Assembly: GCA_945860375.1 (NCBI GenBank)
Contig: CAMAQR010000001.1
Coordinates: 1 to 64,000, forward strand
Reading direction: 5' to 3'
DNA: 64,000 nucleotides
From: Pseudorhodobacter antarcticus
Lineage (GTDB): Bacteria; Pseudomonadota; Alphaproteobacteria; Rhodobacterales; Rhodobacteraceae
The first letter of the stretch is position 1. Each line of letters opens with the position of its first letter. The notes beneath the pieces are model-generated. The model was not told the origin of the DNA. It did no database searches and saw only the letters and a list, made by a program, of their open reading frames with translations. This document shows positions 1-8,765 of the stretch, piece by piece. A program made the position numbers and the translations under genes.

Positions 1-389
1 AAGCGAGAGCCACCGACGCAGAGAAAGGTCAGGATTGTGTAGATCATCGGCACCGAGCGCGGGATCGGAAGGCCCCCCAATTGCGCCGTCACCGCCAAGG
101 CAAGCCCGGAAAGCACCGACCCCAGCATGATCGTGGCCAAAGCCCGCACCGCAATGTATCGGATGACCGCGCGGTAAAATCCCAACCGGATGAACATGTA
201 AATCGTAAATGGCACGACGGGTAAAAGCACCTGCCACACCTTTGGGTCAGCCAGAAAACCAAAGTGATCCAGCCGCAGCCACATCGAAACCAAAAAGACC
301 ACGCAAAGCACGACAACATCGACAACCACTTGAAGCACCCGTTTGCGGGCGCGGCTCAAGCCGAGCAAGCGCATAATGAACGGACTCAT
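1..389 (-). CDS. Polysaccharide biosynthesis protein (FlaA1/WbpM/CapD-like), N-terminal part only
   Basis: Reading left from ATG at 389, the frame stays open to the window edge, so only about 129 N-terminal residues are present. They begin MSPFIMRLLGLSR and hold a hydrophobic helix, a WLRLD motif, another hydrophobic segment, then LGFYRAVIRYIAVRAL and more membrane-like sequence. This is the typical membrane domain that precedes the NAD-binding epimerase/dehydratase domain in FlaA1/WbpM/PglF-type enzymes, which make 4-keto or epimerised UDP-sugars for surface polysaccharides. The catalytic domain lies outside the window, so the assignment rests on the N-terminal pattern only. It is divergent from the beta-helix gene at 706, which also suggests a cell-surface carbohydrate region to the left. 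Confidence 0.72.
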   Translation of the reverse strand, partial: MSPFIMRLLGLSRARKRVLQVVVDVVVLCVVFLVSMWLRLDHFGFLADPKVWQVLLPVVPFTIYMFIRLGFYRAVIRYIAVRALATIMLGSVLSGLALAVTAQLGGLPIPRSVPMIYTILTFLCVGGSR

Positions 390-705
390 GGCATATCCTT
401 TAAATTGTTTGTAATGGCCTGCCAGAAACCACTGATCTAAACAAAAAAGCTAAGAAAATGTCAACGCATCCTCGGCAATATTGCATAAATTTTGCCGCAG
501 GCCACCTGTCAAAAGACCAAATATGGGCGGATTTTGGCCAGCCTGTGAACCTGGGCCGGGTTACACCCCCCTTTTTGCGTCAAACCGCCCGGTCATCACC
601 GCGCGCAGACCCAAGAGGGCTTTAACCGCTGCCGGATAAATCCTTCGCCTTGCGGCGGTGCGCTCCAACGGCCCCGCTTTTGATGCAAAAAGGCGAGGGC
701 AAGCG
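390..705. other. Divergent intergenic region, no gene seen
   Basis: About 316 bases separate the epimerase-like gene (leftward) from the beta-helix gene (rightward). The stretch is AT-richer than its surroundings near 400-530, as expected for a promoter region of two divergent genes. I see no convincing open frame, RNA gene or strong hairpin in it. Confidence 0.5.
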
Positions 706-2994
706 ATGAACAAAGCAATTACCGAAGGTTTGGTGCTGATGCCGCCGGCATTTGCGGCGGGACTGAACCTGTGGTCGCGTGAAGATGGGCGTCCCGGGCA
801 AGGGTCTTATGACGCGCAGCCGAATGCGGCCTATGTGCCGTCGGATCAGGATTTCGGCGGCTGTCTGGAATTGCAAAAGACCAGTGCCACGCAAAAACTG
901 CGCTGCTTTCAGCAGATTCCGATCCAGCCGGGCCTCTATCTGCGCGTCACCGCCAAGGTCAAGGCGATCAGCGGTGCGCTGCCTTCCGTGCGCATCGCGG
1001 CTTGGGCTGGCAGCAGCACGGGCACCAACGTCACCTCAGCCGCGCAGTCCGGGCCTGCCGTGCCCTTGACCGCCTATGGCACTGTGGTGACGGTGTCGGC
1101 GATCATCGGGTCGGGCAATCGCCAAGGCGTCAACATGGTCTGGGGCACTGCCCCCGTTTACGGCCATTTCGGGCTGGACCTGACCGGAGCGACCGGGGGC
1201 GTGGTGCGGATCGAGGACATCGTGATCGAGGACATCACCGCGGTCTTTCACGCCGATATGTTTGATTGGGTGGATGTGCGGGACTTTGGCGCGGTGGGCG
1301 ACGGCGTCACCGATGACCGCGCCGCCTTTGACGCCGCCGATACCGCCGCTTTGGGCAAGACAGTGGTGGTGTCGCCGGGCAATTATTTCATCGGGTCACA
1401 CCTGACCTTTGAGAACCCGGTCAAGTTTGAGGGCACAATCACCATGCCCGACGCGCAACGTCTGGCCTGCACCCGCAACTACAACCTTGATACCTATGCC
1501 GCCGCCTTTGGGTCCGAACTGCTGGGCTTCAAGAAGGCGTTGCAGGCGTTGTTCTACTTCACCGATCATGTGTCGCTGGATCTGAACGGGCGGCGGGTGG
1601 AGTTGACCGAACCGATCGATGTCGCCGCCTTGGCCGGGCTGACCACTTTCACCCAGCGCCGCCTGCTGTCGCATGGCCAGTTCACCATCACCCCCGGCGC
1701 GGCGTGGGCAACCCAATCGGCAACGTCCGTGGCCACATATAACCCGGCCCAGCCGACCACGCTGACGGGGGTGGTCAACGTGGCCGCCATTCCGGTGGGG
1801 GCAAGGATCAGCGGCAGCGGTGTCGGGCGCGAGGTTTACGTCAGATCCAAGAACATCGGCGCGGGCACGGTGCAATTGAGCCAACCGCTGTGGGGCGGCG
1901 CAGGCACCCGCAGCTATACTTTCCAGCGCTACAAATACATGCTGGATTTCTCGGGGTTCAGCGACCTGACCAAGTTTGAAATCACCGCAATCGAGTTTTT
2001 GTGCAACAACAGCGCCAGCGGGGTGAACCTGCCTGTCGCGGGCAAGCTGTTCCGCTTTGCCGATTGCACCTTCAACTCGCCCAAGGACCGCGCCATCACG
2101 TCGACGGGTGCGGGTTGTCAGGGCATGAACATTGAAAGCTGTCAGTTCCAGTCCTGGGAATTTGACCTGCGCAACCAAGACCGGGTGACGGTGGGATTCA
2201 ACGTCAATGCCAATGACAGCAAGATCCGCAACAACCGCGCCGCCTATTTTGCGCATTTCGGGGTTTTGGGCGGTGGCAGCCATATCATGCTGGGCAACCA
2301 CATCTTTGCCGAAGACAACGAAACGCTGGGCCTGCGCCGCGCCGGTCTGGTGTTCACCACCCGCAACGTGCGCGGCTTTATCGTCGGCAACTACATCGAC
2401 AACTGCTATATCGAACTGTCGAACGAACATGACGAGGAGCCCGATTTCATCTCGGGCTACAGCTTTGGCGGGCTGACCATCACCGGGAACCTGTTCCTTG
2501 TGTCCAATGCAGCCGCCAGTTTCTGCTTTCTGGTGGTGGCCCCCAAAGGCACCGGGCATTCGCTTTCCGGCCTGTCGGTCGCCAACAACGTCTTTCGCAA
2601 CAGCACGGCCAGCATCGACCGGGTGGAAATGCTGGACACCAGCGTGGCGACGCTGAACTTTGGCAGTTTCCGCAATGTGACGTTCGAGGGCAACAGCTTC
2701 AACGGCGTCACGCAGGCCACCGTCAACCCGCTGTTCATCGAGCACAACCAGAACACCGCCGCCGACACTTGGGTGGTGAACGGGGCGGCCTATCTGCCGT
2801 TTGGCGGGCGGGCGCGGAACGTGTCCGGGCTGGTGGCCGAAGGCGCGATCACCAACGCCAGCAATGCAGCCCAGTTCGTGATACCCTATGTACAGGTGGA
2901 ACAAGGGGCGGGGCTGAATTTGGTCAATGTGAAATGGCCGGCTTTGGTGAAGGGCCGGGTGCATCTGACCATCCGCTGCGACAATCCGTTGTAA
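706..2994 (+). CDS. Pectate-lyase-superfamily / GH28-related parallel beta-helix protein
   Basis: A 762-residue protein. Residues about 186-212 carry DVRDFGAVGDGVTDDRAAF, the hallmark that opens the Pectate_lyase_3/GH28-like right-handed beta-helix fold. After it come many short repeats of the type N-x-F-x-G-N (for example GNHIFAEDNETLG), typical of stacked helix coils. The first 180 residues look like a beta-sandwich, possibly carbohydrate-binding. No signal peptide is visible, so if it acts outside the cell it would need a non-Sec route. An upstream in-frame GTG at 658 exists, but the ATG at 706 gives the natural MNKAITEG start. Substrate is unknown. The divergent polysaccharide gene suggests a role in making or trimming surface glycan. 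Confidence 0.75.
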   Translation: MNKAITEGLVLMPPAFAAGLNLWSREDGRPGQGSYDAQPNAAYVPSDQDFGGCLELQKTSATQKLRCFQQIPIQPGLYLRVTAKVKAISGALPSVRIAAWAGSSTGTNVTSAAQSGPAVPLTAYGTVVTVSAIIGSGNRQGVNMVWGTAPVYGHFGLDLTGATGGVVRIEDIVIEDITAVFHADMFDWVDVRDFGAVGDGVTDDRAAFDAADTAALGKTVVVSPGNYFIGSHLTFENPVKFEGTITMPDAQRLACTRNYNLDTYAAAFGSELLGFKKALQALFYFTDHVSLDLNGRRVELTEPIDVAALAGLTTFTQRRLLSHGQFTITPGAAWATQSATSVATYNPAQPTTLTGVVNVAAIPVGARISGSGVGREVYVRSKNIGAGTVQLSQPLWGGAGTRSYTFQRYKYMLDFSGFSDLTKFEITAIEFLCNNSASGVNLPVAGKLFRFADCTFNSPKDRAITSTGAGCQGMNIESCQFQSWEFDLRNQDRVTVGFNVNANDSKIRNNRAAYFAHFGVLGGGSHIMLGNHIFAEDNETLGLRRAGLVFTTRNVRGFIVGNYIDNCYIELSNEHDEEPDFISGYSFGGLTITGNLFLVSNAAASFCFLVVAPKGTGHSLSGLSVANNVFRNSTASIDRVEMLDTSVATLNFGSFRNVTFEGNSFNGVTQATVNPLFIEHNQNTAADTWVVNGAAYLPFGGRARNVSGLVAEGAITNASNAAQFVIPYVQVEQGAGLNLVNVKWPALVKGRVHLTIRCDNPL

Positions 2995-3000
2995 GCCGAC

Positions 3001-3492
3001 CTAAGCCAGATCAACCGCTGTAAACCTGTAGGCCCGCGCAAAACCCGCATTCAGCAGGGCTGACTGCGGCAACAACCGGACAAAGGCGAAATCCGCGAAA
3101 TCGACATAAAGGGCCGCCTTCGGGTGGCCCTTCAGCCAATGCGCGCGCAGGGCCGCGCGACCGGGATCATCCGCCGCCACAAACTGCGCCACCGCGCGCA
3201 ACATCAGGCGCGGATGCGTCAGCGGATCACCTTTGTCCGCCCCCTCGCCCAGCATCATCGCGCACTGCGGACAGGCCCGCAACGCCGCCACATGCGGCGC
3301 AAGGGCAGAGATCAGCGTCACCGGAACGCGGCCCGCATCCAGCCCAAAGGCGATGCGGCTGATGCCCGGCGCACCCGTTTCGGGGTCGATCCACGCCAGC
3401 GCCGCATGGGTCGCCTTCGCCATCATCTGCCGCGCCATCGCTCGCGCGGCATCATCGGCTGCGGCTACAGGGTCGGGTTTTGCATCGGTCAT
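3001..3492 (-). CDS. Pyridoxamine 5'-phosphate oxidase-like (HugZ-type) FMN-binding protein
   Basis: A 163-residue protein starting MTDAKPDPV. It has the split-barrel flavin-reductase pattern seen in PNPOx-like/HugZ proteins: a helix rich in Ala and Met (ARQMMAKATHAALAWID), then ISRIAFGLD, LISALAPHV, a CPQCAMMLGEG segment and HPRLMLRA. Such proteins bind FMN or haem. Some degrade haem, but many have no known substrate. A longer frame to 3651 is open, but the added residues look non-coding and overlap the divergent SulP gene. The end lies a few bases from the end of the beta-helix gene (convergent). Family membership is fairly clear; the reaction is not. Confidence 0.7.
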   Translation of the reverse strand: MTDAKPDPVAAADDAARAMARQMMAKATHAALAWIDPETGAPGISRIAFGLDAGRVPVTLISALAPHVAALRACPQCAMMLGEGADKGDPLTHPRLMLRAVAQFVAADDPGRAALRAHWLKGHPKAALYVDFADFAFVRLLPQSALLNAGFARAYRFTAVDLA

Positions 3493-3561
3493 CGCTTGGC
3501 CTTGGGTTGACAGCCCGCTGCTGCGGGCGTTGACTGCATTTATCCTGATCAGGCAAGAATT

Positions 3562-5187
3562 ATGCCAGAAAATAGCCCATCTTACCTGTCGGAATTCCGC
3601 CCCAAATTGGTGTCGCAATGGCGTGAAGGCTATGCGCTGCGCGACCTGCAAGCCGATGCCTTGGCCGGCCTGACCGTTGCCATCGTCGCCCTGCCGCTGT
3701 CAATGGCCATCGCGATCGCCAGCGGCGTTGGCCCCGAACGCGGGCTGTTCACCACCATCATCGGTGGATTTCTGGTGTCGGCGCTGGGAGGATCGCGGTT
3801 TCAAGTTGGCGGACCCGCAGGCGCGTTCATCGTGCTGGTGTCGGCCTGCGTGATGCAGATTGGCGTCGCGGGGCTGATCCTTGCGACCTTCTTGTCAGGC
3901 GCGATGCTGATCGGCTTGGCACTGCTGCGGGCGGGCACTTACATCCGCTACATCCCCTATCCGGTGACGGTGGGCTTTACTGCCGGCATCGCGGTGGTCA
4001 TTTTTGCAGCGCAGATCAAGGACCTGTTCGGCCTGACCCTGCCCGGCGCAGAGCCCGCCGAAATCCTGGCCAAGCTGGAAACCCTGTGGGGCTTGCGGGC
4101 CACGCTGAACCCCGCGGCCCTTGCCGTGGCGCTTGGCACCATCGCGCTGATCACGGGCATCAAACGGCTGGCCCCGGCGCTGCCGAACCTGCTGATCGCC
4201 GTGACCGCAGCCGCCTTCGCCGTTGCCGCCCTGAACCTGCCCGTCGAGACGATTTTCGGGCGCTTTGGCACCTTGCCGCGCACGCCGCCCGCCCCCAGCT
4301 TGCCCGTCTTCAACACAGAATTGATCGCCGCCGTTTTGCCTTGGGCCTTCAGCTTTACCCTGCTTGGCGCGATTGAATCGCTGTTGTCGGCAGTGGTGGC
4401 CGATGGCATGTCGGGCCGCCGTCACCGTCCCAATGCCGAGTTGCTGGCGCAGGGCGTGGCGAATATGGCGGCGGCGCTGTTTGGCGGATTTTGCGTCACC
4501 GGCACCATCGCGCGCACCGCCACCAACGTGCGTGCGGGGTCGCGGGGTCCGGTGTCGGGCATGCTGCATGCCGTATTCGTGCTGCTGTTCATGCTGATCG
4601 CTGCCCCCTTGGCTGGTTTCATTCCGCTGGCCGCACTGGCCGCCGTGCTGGCCGTGGTGGCGTGGAATATGATCGAGCGCGAGGCGGCATGGCACCTGAT
4701 CCGCACTTCTCGCGCCGATGCGGTGGTGTTGTTGGCCACCTTTGGGCTGGTGGTGTTCCGCGATCTGACCGAAGGCATCGTGGTTGGTTTTGCCCTTGGC
4801 GGGCTGGTGTTCATCCGGCGCATGTCCGACAGCGCCAGCGTTGACACGCCCACACGCTCTGCCCCCGCCGACTGTGCCGTTTATCATTTGCACGGGCCAT
4901 ATTTCTTCGGCGCTGCCGCCAAGTTGGGCGAAGAATTGGACAACATTGCCGACAACCCCCGCGCTTTGGTGCTGGATCTGGAGGATGTCCCCTTCATCGA
5001 CAGCACCGGCGCGCGGTCTTTTGAACTTATGGTCCGCAAAATCGCCCGCGCCGGGGGCGTGATCTACCTGACCGGCACCCGTCCCGAAGTGGCGCAGGCC
5101 CTGCGCAAAGCCGGGGTGACGGAACCACATGCGCTGTACCTGCCCGATATGGACGCGGTGGATGCCGCGCGGGCCAAAACGAGATAG
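3562..5187 (+). CDS. SulP-family anion transporter (SLC26-type) with STAS domain
   Basis: A 541-residue inner-membrane protein. Residues about 30-415 are a chain of hydrophobic helices including the SulP signature region (DALAGLTVAIVALPLSMA) and GGPAGAFIVL. Residues about 430-540 form a cytoplasmic STAS domain with the IDSTGAR motif. SulP proteins move sulfate, bicarbonate or other anions with H+ or Na+. No carbonic anhydrase or cysteine-synthesis gene is adjacent, so the substrate cannot be assigned. The gene stands alone with its own upstream region. Confidence 0.9.
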   Translation: MPENSPSYLSEFRPKLVSQWREGYALRDLQADALAGLTVAIVALPLSMAIAIASGVGPERGLFTTIIGGFLVSALGGSRFQVGGPAGAFIVLVSACVMQIGVAGLILATFLSGAMLIGLALLRAGTYIRYIPYPVTVGFTAGIAVVIFAAQIKDLFGLTLPGAEPAEILAKLETLWGLRATLNPAALAVALGTIALITGIKRLAPALPNLLIAVTAAAFAVAALNLPVETIFGRFGTLPRTPPAPSLPVFNTELIAAVLPWAFSFTLLGAIESLLSAVVADGMSGRRHRPNAELLAQGVANMAAALFGGFCVTGTIARTATNVRAGSRGPVSGMLHAVFVLLFMLIAAPLAGFIPLAALAAVLAVVAWNMIEREAAWHLIRTSRADAVVLLATFGLVVFRDLTEGIVVGFALGGLVFIRRMSDSASVDTPTRSAPADCAVYHLHGPYFFGAAAKLGEELDNIADNPRALVLDLEDVPFIDSTGARSFELMVRKIARAGGVIYLTGTRPEVAQALRKAGVTEPHALYLPDMDAVDAARAKTR

Positions 5188-5337
5188 TTCGCTTGCGGTG
5201 AGTTTACGCGCAAAGCGGCCCAAGCGGTCTGGAGTCTTCTCGCTCAGCGCGACAAAGTGCGGACACCAGATGACGGGTCAAAGCACAGAAGTAACCTTGA
5301 CCGTGGCCAAAGACTGTCCGTTCAACAGCACCGCAAA

Positions 5338-6114
5338 TCACAGCCCCAAAAATGGGTCCTCGGGATAGCCTACCCCGGTCATGTAGAGCCCATCCGGCGG
5401 CGACACCGGCCCACAGGCGGTGCGGTCTGCAGCCAGTAACGCCACCTTCACATCGCCGGGCGTCCAGGCCCCCGTCCCCACCCGCTCCAGCGTGCCGACG
5501 ATCGACCGCACCTGATTGTGCAGGAAACTGCGCGCGCGCAGGGTGAAGCGGTATTCGACACCCAACGGATAGGGCACCTGCACAATCGACACCTCATCCA
5601 GCGTTTTCACCGGACTTGCGGCTTGGCAATAGGTGGATCGGAACGTGGTGAAATCGTGCTTGCCCAGCAAATGCACCGCGGCTTCCTGCATCGCCGCCAG
5701 ATCAAGCGGGGAATGCACCCGCCATACCCTTCCCCTGTCATGCGTCGCCGGCGCACGCCGGGCCACCAGCCGGAACAGATAGCGCCGCTCACGGGCCGAA
5801 AACCGCGCGTGAAAATCAGCCGCCACCGGCACCACCGCCAGCACCGACACCGGATGCGGGCGCAGATGCGCGTTCAGCGCCGAGGCCAGCCGGAACGGAT
5901 CCCACTCTTTGGCCAGATCGCAATGCGCCACCTGCCCCGTTGCATGCACACCCGAATCCGTGCGCCCGGCCGCCGCAATTGTGTGCGGCCCCGGCTCCAG
6001 CCGCGCAAGCGCGGCCTCGATCGCGCCCTGCACGGTCAACTGGCCCGCAGCTTGCCGTTGCCAACCATTGAACGGGCCGCCGTCATATTCTATCAGCATT
6101 GCATATCTGGGCAT
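5338..6114 (-). CDS. truA: tRNA pseudouridine(38-40) synthase TruA
   Basis: A 258-residue enzyme of the usual TruA length. It opens [13 protein letters not shown] with the family motif FNGWQRQ. The catalytic aspartate is D53 in [13 protein letters not shown], followed by the RSFLHNQVR motif near the C-terminus. It isomerises uridines 38-40 of the anticodon stem-loop of many tRNAs. It is transcribed away from ycjX. Confidence 0.96.
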   Translation of the reverse strand: MPRYAMLIEYDGGPFNGWQRQAAGQLTVQGAIEAALARLEPGPHTIAAAGRTDSGVHATGQVAHCDLAKEWDPFRLASALNAHLRPHPVSVLAVVPVAADFHARFSARERRYLFRLVARRAPATHDRGRVWRVHSPLDLAAMQEAAVHLLGKHDFTTFRSTYCQAASPVKTLDEVSIVQVPYPLGVEYRFTLRARSFLHNQVRSIVGTLERVGTGAWTPGDVKVALLAADRTACGPVSPPDGLYMTGVGYPEDPFLGL

Positions 6115-6211
6115 GCCTTTCGTTACCCAATCTGTGCGCGCCTGTCCACCAGCCCCCTACCCAATCCAGCCTCGTCTGCCTATGTTGGCCGCAATCACAA
6201 GGGGCGCAGCG

Positions 6212-7621
6212 GTGTTTTCTGCCATAACCGACGGGGTTTCCCGGCAAATCGAAGGGGCGCTGGCCTCGGTGTCGGGCGCGTTCTTTGAACCCGTGGTGCG
6301 ATTGGGCGTCACCGGCCTGTCGCGCGCGGGCAAGACCGTGTTCATCACCGGACTGGTCGCCAACCTCCTGGACCGTGGCCGGATGCAGCAATTGCGGGCG
6401 CAAGCCGAGGGCCGGATCGAGGCCGTGCACCTGCAACCGCAGCCCGATGTCACCCTGCCACGCTTTGCGTTTGAGGACCATCTGGCGGCGCTGACCGGGG
6501 ATGATCCGCGCTGGCCTGCCTCCACCCGCGCCATATCGGAACTGCGGCTGTCGTTCCGCTGCCGTCCGGCCGGGTTCTTTGGCAGCCTGTCTGGCCCCCG
6601 CACCGTGCATCTGGACATCGTCGATTACCCCGGCGAGTGGCTGCTGGACCTTGCCCTGCTGGACAAATCCTACGCCGAATGGTCCGAGGCGACGCTGGAC
6701 CGCATCGCCAAGCGCCCCGAGGCCAAGGATTTCATGGCCACTGCCCGCGCCGAGGATGGCGCGTTGCGGCTGGACGAGGCCCGCGCGCAGTCGCTTGCGG
6801 CCAGTTTTACCGCCTATCTGACCGCCGCCCGCGCCGCGGGCTGGTCCGATTGCACGCCGGGGCGGTTCTTGTTGCCCGGAGATCTTGCGGGCAGCCCGGT
6901 GCTGACCTTTGCGCCTTTGCCGAAACCCGCAACCACCGCCCGCAACTCTCTGTGGCGCGAGATGGAGCGGCGCTATGACGGCTATAAATCCCGCGTGGTG
7001 CAGCCGTTCTTCCGCGATCATTTCGCCCGCATTGACCGTCAGGTTGTGCTGGTCGATGTGTTGGGGGCCATCCACCAAGGCCCGCGCGCAGTGGAGGATT
7101 TGCGCCGCACCATGGCCGAGGTGCTTTCGGCCTTTCGTCCCGGTCGCAATGGCTGGCTGACGGGTCTGCTGGGCGGCAAGCGGGTCGAGAAAATCCTGTT
7201 CGCCGCCACCAAGGCCGACCATCTGCACCACTCCCAGCACCCCGCCCTGACCGGGATCATCGAGGCGATGCTGCGCGACGCCAAATCCCGCGCCGATTTT
7301 GCCGGGGCGGACACGATGGCGCTGTCGCTGGCCAGCCTGCGCGCCACGGTAGAGGAAACGCTGACCCGCGACGGCCAGACCCTGAACGCGGTGCGCGGGC
7401 GTCTGCCATCGGGCAAACAGGCGGCGATGTTTCCCGGATTGTTGCCCACCGATCCTGCAAGGCTGCTGTCCCCCGCCCGTGAGGGGGCGGAAAAATGGCT
7501 GGACGCCGATTACGCCCTGATGGGGTTTGCTCCCGCCCGGCTGACCCTGAAACCCGGGGAAGGCCCGCCGCACATCCGGCTGGACCGCGCCGCCGAATTT
7601 CTGATCGGGGACCGGTTGTGA
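6212..7621 (+). CDS. ycjX: YcjX-family P-loop NTPase
   Basis: About 469 residues from a GTG start at 6212, which has an AAGGGG Shine-Dalgarno sequence; an in-frame ATG at 6182 would add ten residues. The P-loop is GLSRAGKT at residues 35-42. Downstream come DIVDYPGEWLLDL (Walker B/switch-like), the DVLGAIHQGP region and ATKADHL, a base-recognition-like motif. YcjX proteins are stress-linked NTPases of unknown target that usually pair with the membrane protein YcjF, as here (67 bp downstream). In enterobacteria the pair sits beside the phage-shock operon, but no psp genes are visible here. Confidence 0.9.
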   Translation: MFSAITDGVSRQIEGALASVSGAFFEPVVRLGVTGLSRAGKTVFITGLVANLLDRGRMQQLRAQAEGRIEAVHLQPQPDVTLPRFAFEDHLAALTGDDPRWPASTRAISELRLSFRCRPAGFFGSLSGPRTVHLDIVDYPGEWLLDLALLDKSYAEWSEATLDRIAKRPEAKDFMATARAEDGALRLDEARAQSLAASFTAYLTAARAAGWSDCTPGRFLLPGDLAGSPVLTFAPLPKPATTARNSLWREMERRYDGYKSRVVQPFFRDHFARIDRQVVLVDVLGAIHQGPRAVEDLRRTMAEVLSAFRPGRNGWLTGLLGGKRVEKILFAATKADHLHHSQHPALTGIIEAMLRDAKSRADFAGADTMALSLASLRATVEETLTRDGQTLNAVRGRLPSGKQAAMFPGLLPTDPARLLSPAREGAEKWLDADYALMGFAPARLTLKPGEGPPHIRLDRAAEFLIGDRL

Positions 7622-7688
7622 CCCGAAGCCCGACGGAAAGCCTCACATCCTGCGTCCACCGCAAGCCCGATCTGACCGGAGATACCCT

Positions 7689-8711
7689 GTGACCGAAGAA
7701 TCCCCCCGCGGTCCTGGCCCGATGCTGCTGGAATACGACACCGATGATGCTGCCGATCCGGGGGCAGCACCGCCGGTGCCCGATACGCTGCCACAGGCGC
7801 ACGCCTTGCACACTCTGGCACGGCTGGCGGGGCGCAAACGCTCGCCCTTCGCCCGCTTTGCGCTGTGGGTGTTTGGCAGCCTGTTCACGCTGGTGCTGTC
7901 GGTTTCGGCCTGGACCTTTGTGACCGGGCTCTTTGCCGCCAACAGCATTCTGGGCTGGATTGCCTTTGTGCTGTTCGTGCTGGCGCTGCTGGTTGTGTCG
8001 GTCATGGCCCTGCGCGAGTTGGCCTCCTTTGCCCGTATGGCGAAACTGGACCGCTTGCGCGACCGCGCCATCAAGGCCCGCGCTGCTGCCGATCTGACCG
8101 AGGCGCGCGCGGTGGTGACGGCACTGACCAACCTCTATGCAGGCCGCGCCGATGTGGCTTGGGGGGCGGCGCGGCTGGCCGAACGCCTGCCCGAGGTGTT
8201 TGACGCCGACGCCCTGCTGTCGCTGGCCGAAACCGAACTGCTGGCGCCCTTGGACCGTGCGGCCTTGGCCGAGGTCGAGGCCGCCGCGCGTCAGGTGGCC
8301 ACGGTGACGGCCTTTGTGCCGATGGCCTTGGCCGATGTGGCGACGGCGCTTTATTCCAACCTGAAACTGATCCGTCGCTTGGCCGAGATTTACGGCGGCC
8401 GCTCGGGCAGCTTTGGCAGCCTGCGCCTGATGCGCCGGGTGGTGTCGGCGCTGCTGGGCGCAGGGGCGATTGCGCTGGCCGATGATCTGATCGGATCGGT
8501 GGCGTCGGGTGGCATCCTTGCCAAACTGTCGCGCCGCTTTGGCGAAGGCGTGGTCAATGGCGCGCTGACCGCCCGTGTGGGGCTGGCCGCAATGGAGTTG
8601 TCACGGCCTCTGCCCTTTGTGGCCTTGCCGAAACCTGGCACCAGCGCCACCACGACACGGGCGCTGGCCGGTTTGTTCGGACGGTCAGAAGCAAAGGTGC
8701 CGGGTGGGTGA
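7689..8711 (+). CDS. ycjF: YcjF-family inner-membrane protein (TIGR01620-like)
   Basis: A 340-residue protein from GTG at 7689 (GGAGA eight bases upstream). The N-terminal 60 residues are acidic and Pro-rich. Two adjacent hydrophobic helices span about 58-110, followed by a long helical cytoplasmic C-terminal domain with the RLMRRVVSALLG and GEGVVNGALTARVGLAAMELSRPLPF pattern of YcjF proteins. It probably acts with YcjX, which precedes it. The stop codon lies inside a small hairpin. Confidence 0.88.
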   Translation: MTEESPRGPGPMLLEYDTDDAADPGAAPPVPDTLPQAHALHTLARLAGRKRSPFARFALWVFGSLFTLVLSVSAWTFVTGLFAANSILGWIAFVLFVLALLVVSVMALRELASFARMAKLDRLRDRAIKARAAADLTEARAVVTALTNLYAGRADVAWGAARLAERLPEVFDADALLSLAETELLAPLDRAALAEVEAAARQVATVTAFVPMALADVATALYSNLKLIRRLAEIYGGRSGSFGSLRLMRRVVSALLGAGAIALADDLIGSVASGGILAKLSRRFGEGVVNGALTARVGLAAMELSRPLPFVALPKPGTSATTTRALAGLFGRSEAKVPGG

Positions 8712-8748
8712 TCCACCCACCGTCCGGCAATGTGGGTGAACCACCCAC
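8703..8748. terminator. Two tandem short hairpins between convergent genes
   Basis: The first hairpin pairs GGTGGGTG (8703-8710) with CACCCACC (8714-8721) around a 3-base loop and includes the ycjF stop codon. The second pairs GTGGGTG (8732-8738) with CACCCAC (8742-8748), also with a 3-base loop. They fill the 54-bp gap between ycjF and argE and could end transcription from both sides. No clear T-run follows either one. Confidence 0.5.
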
Positions 8749-8765
8749 CCACTGCCGAATCCCCT

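Noticed and set aside
1396..2964. 522-residue open frame on the minus strand
   Set aside because: Antisense to the beta-helix protein, whose frame carries clear family motifs.
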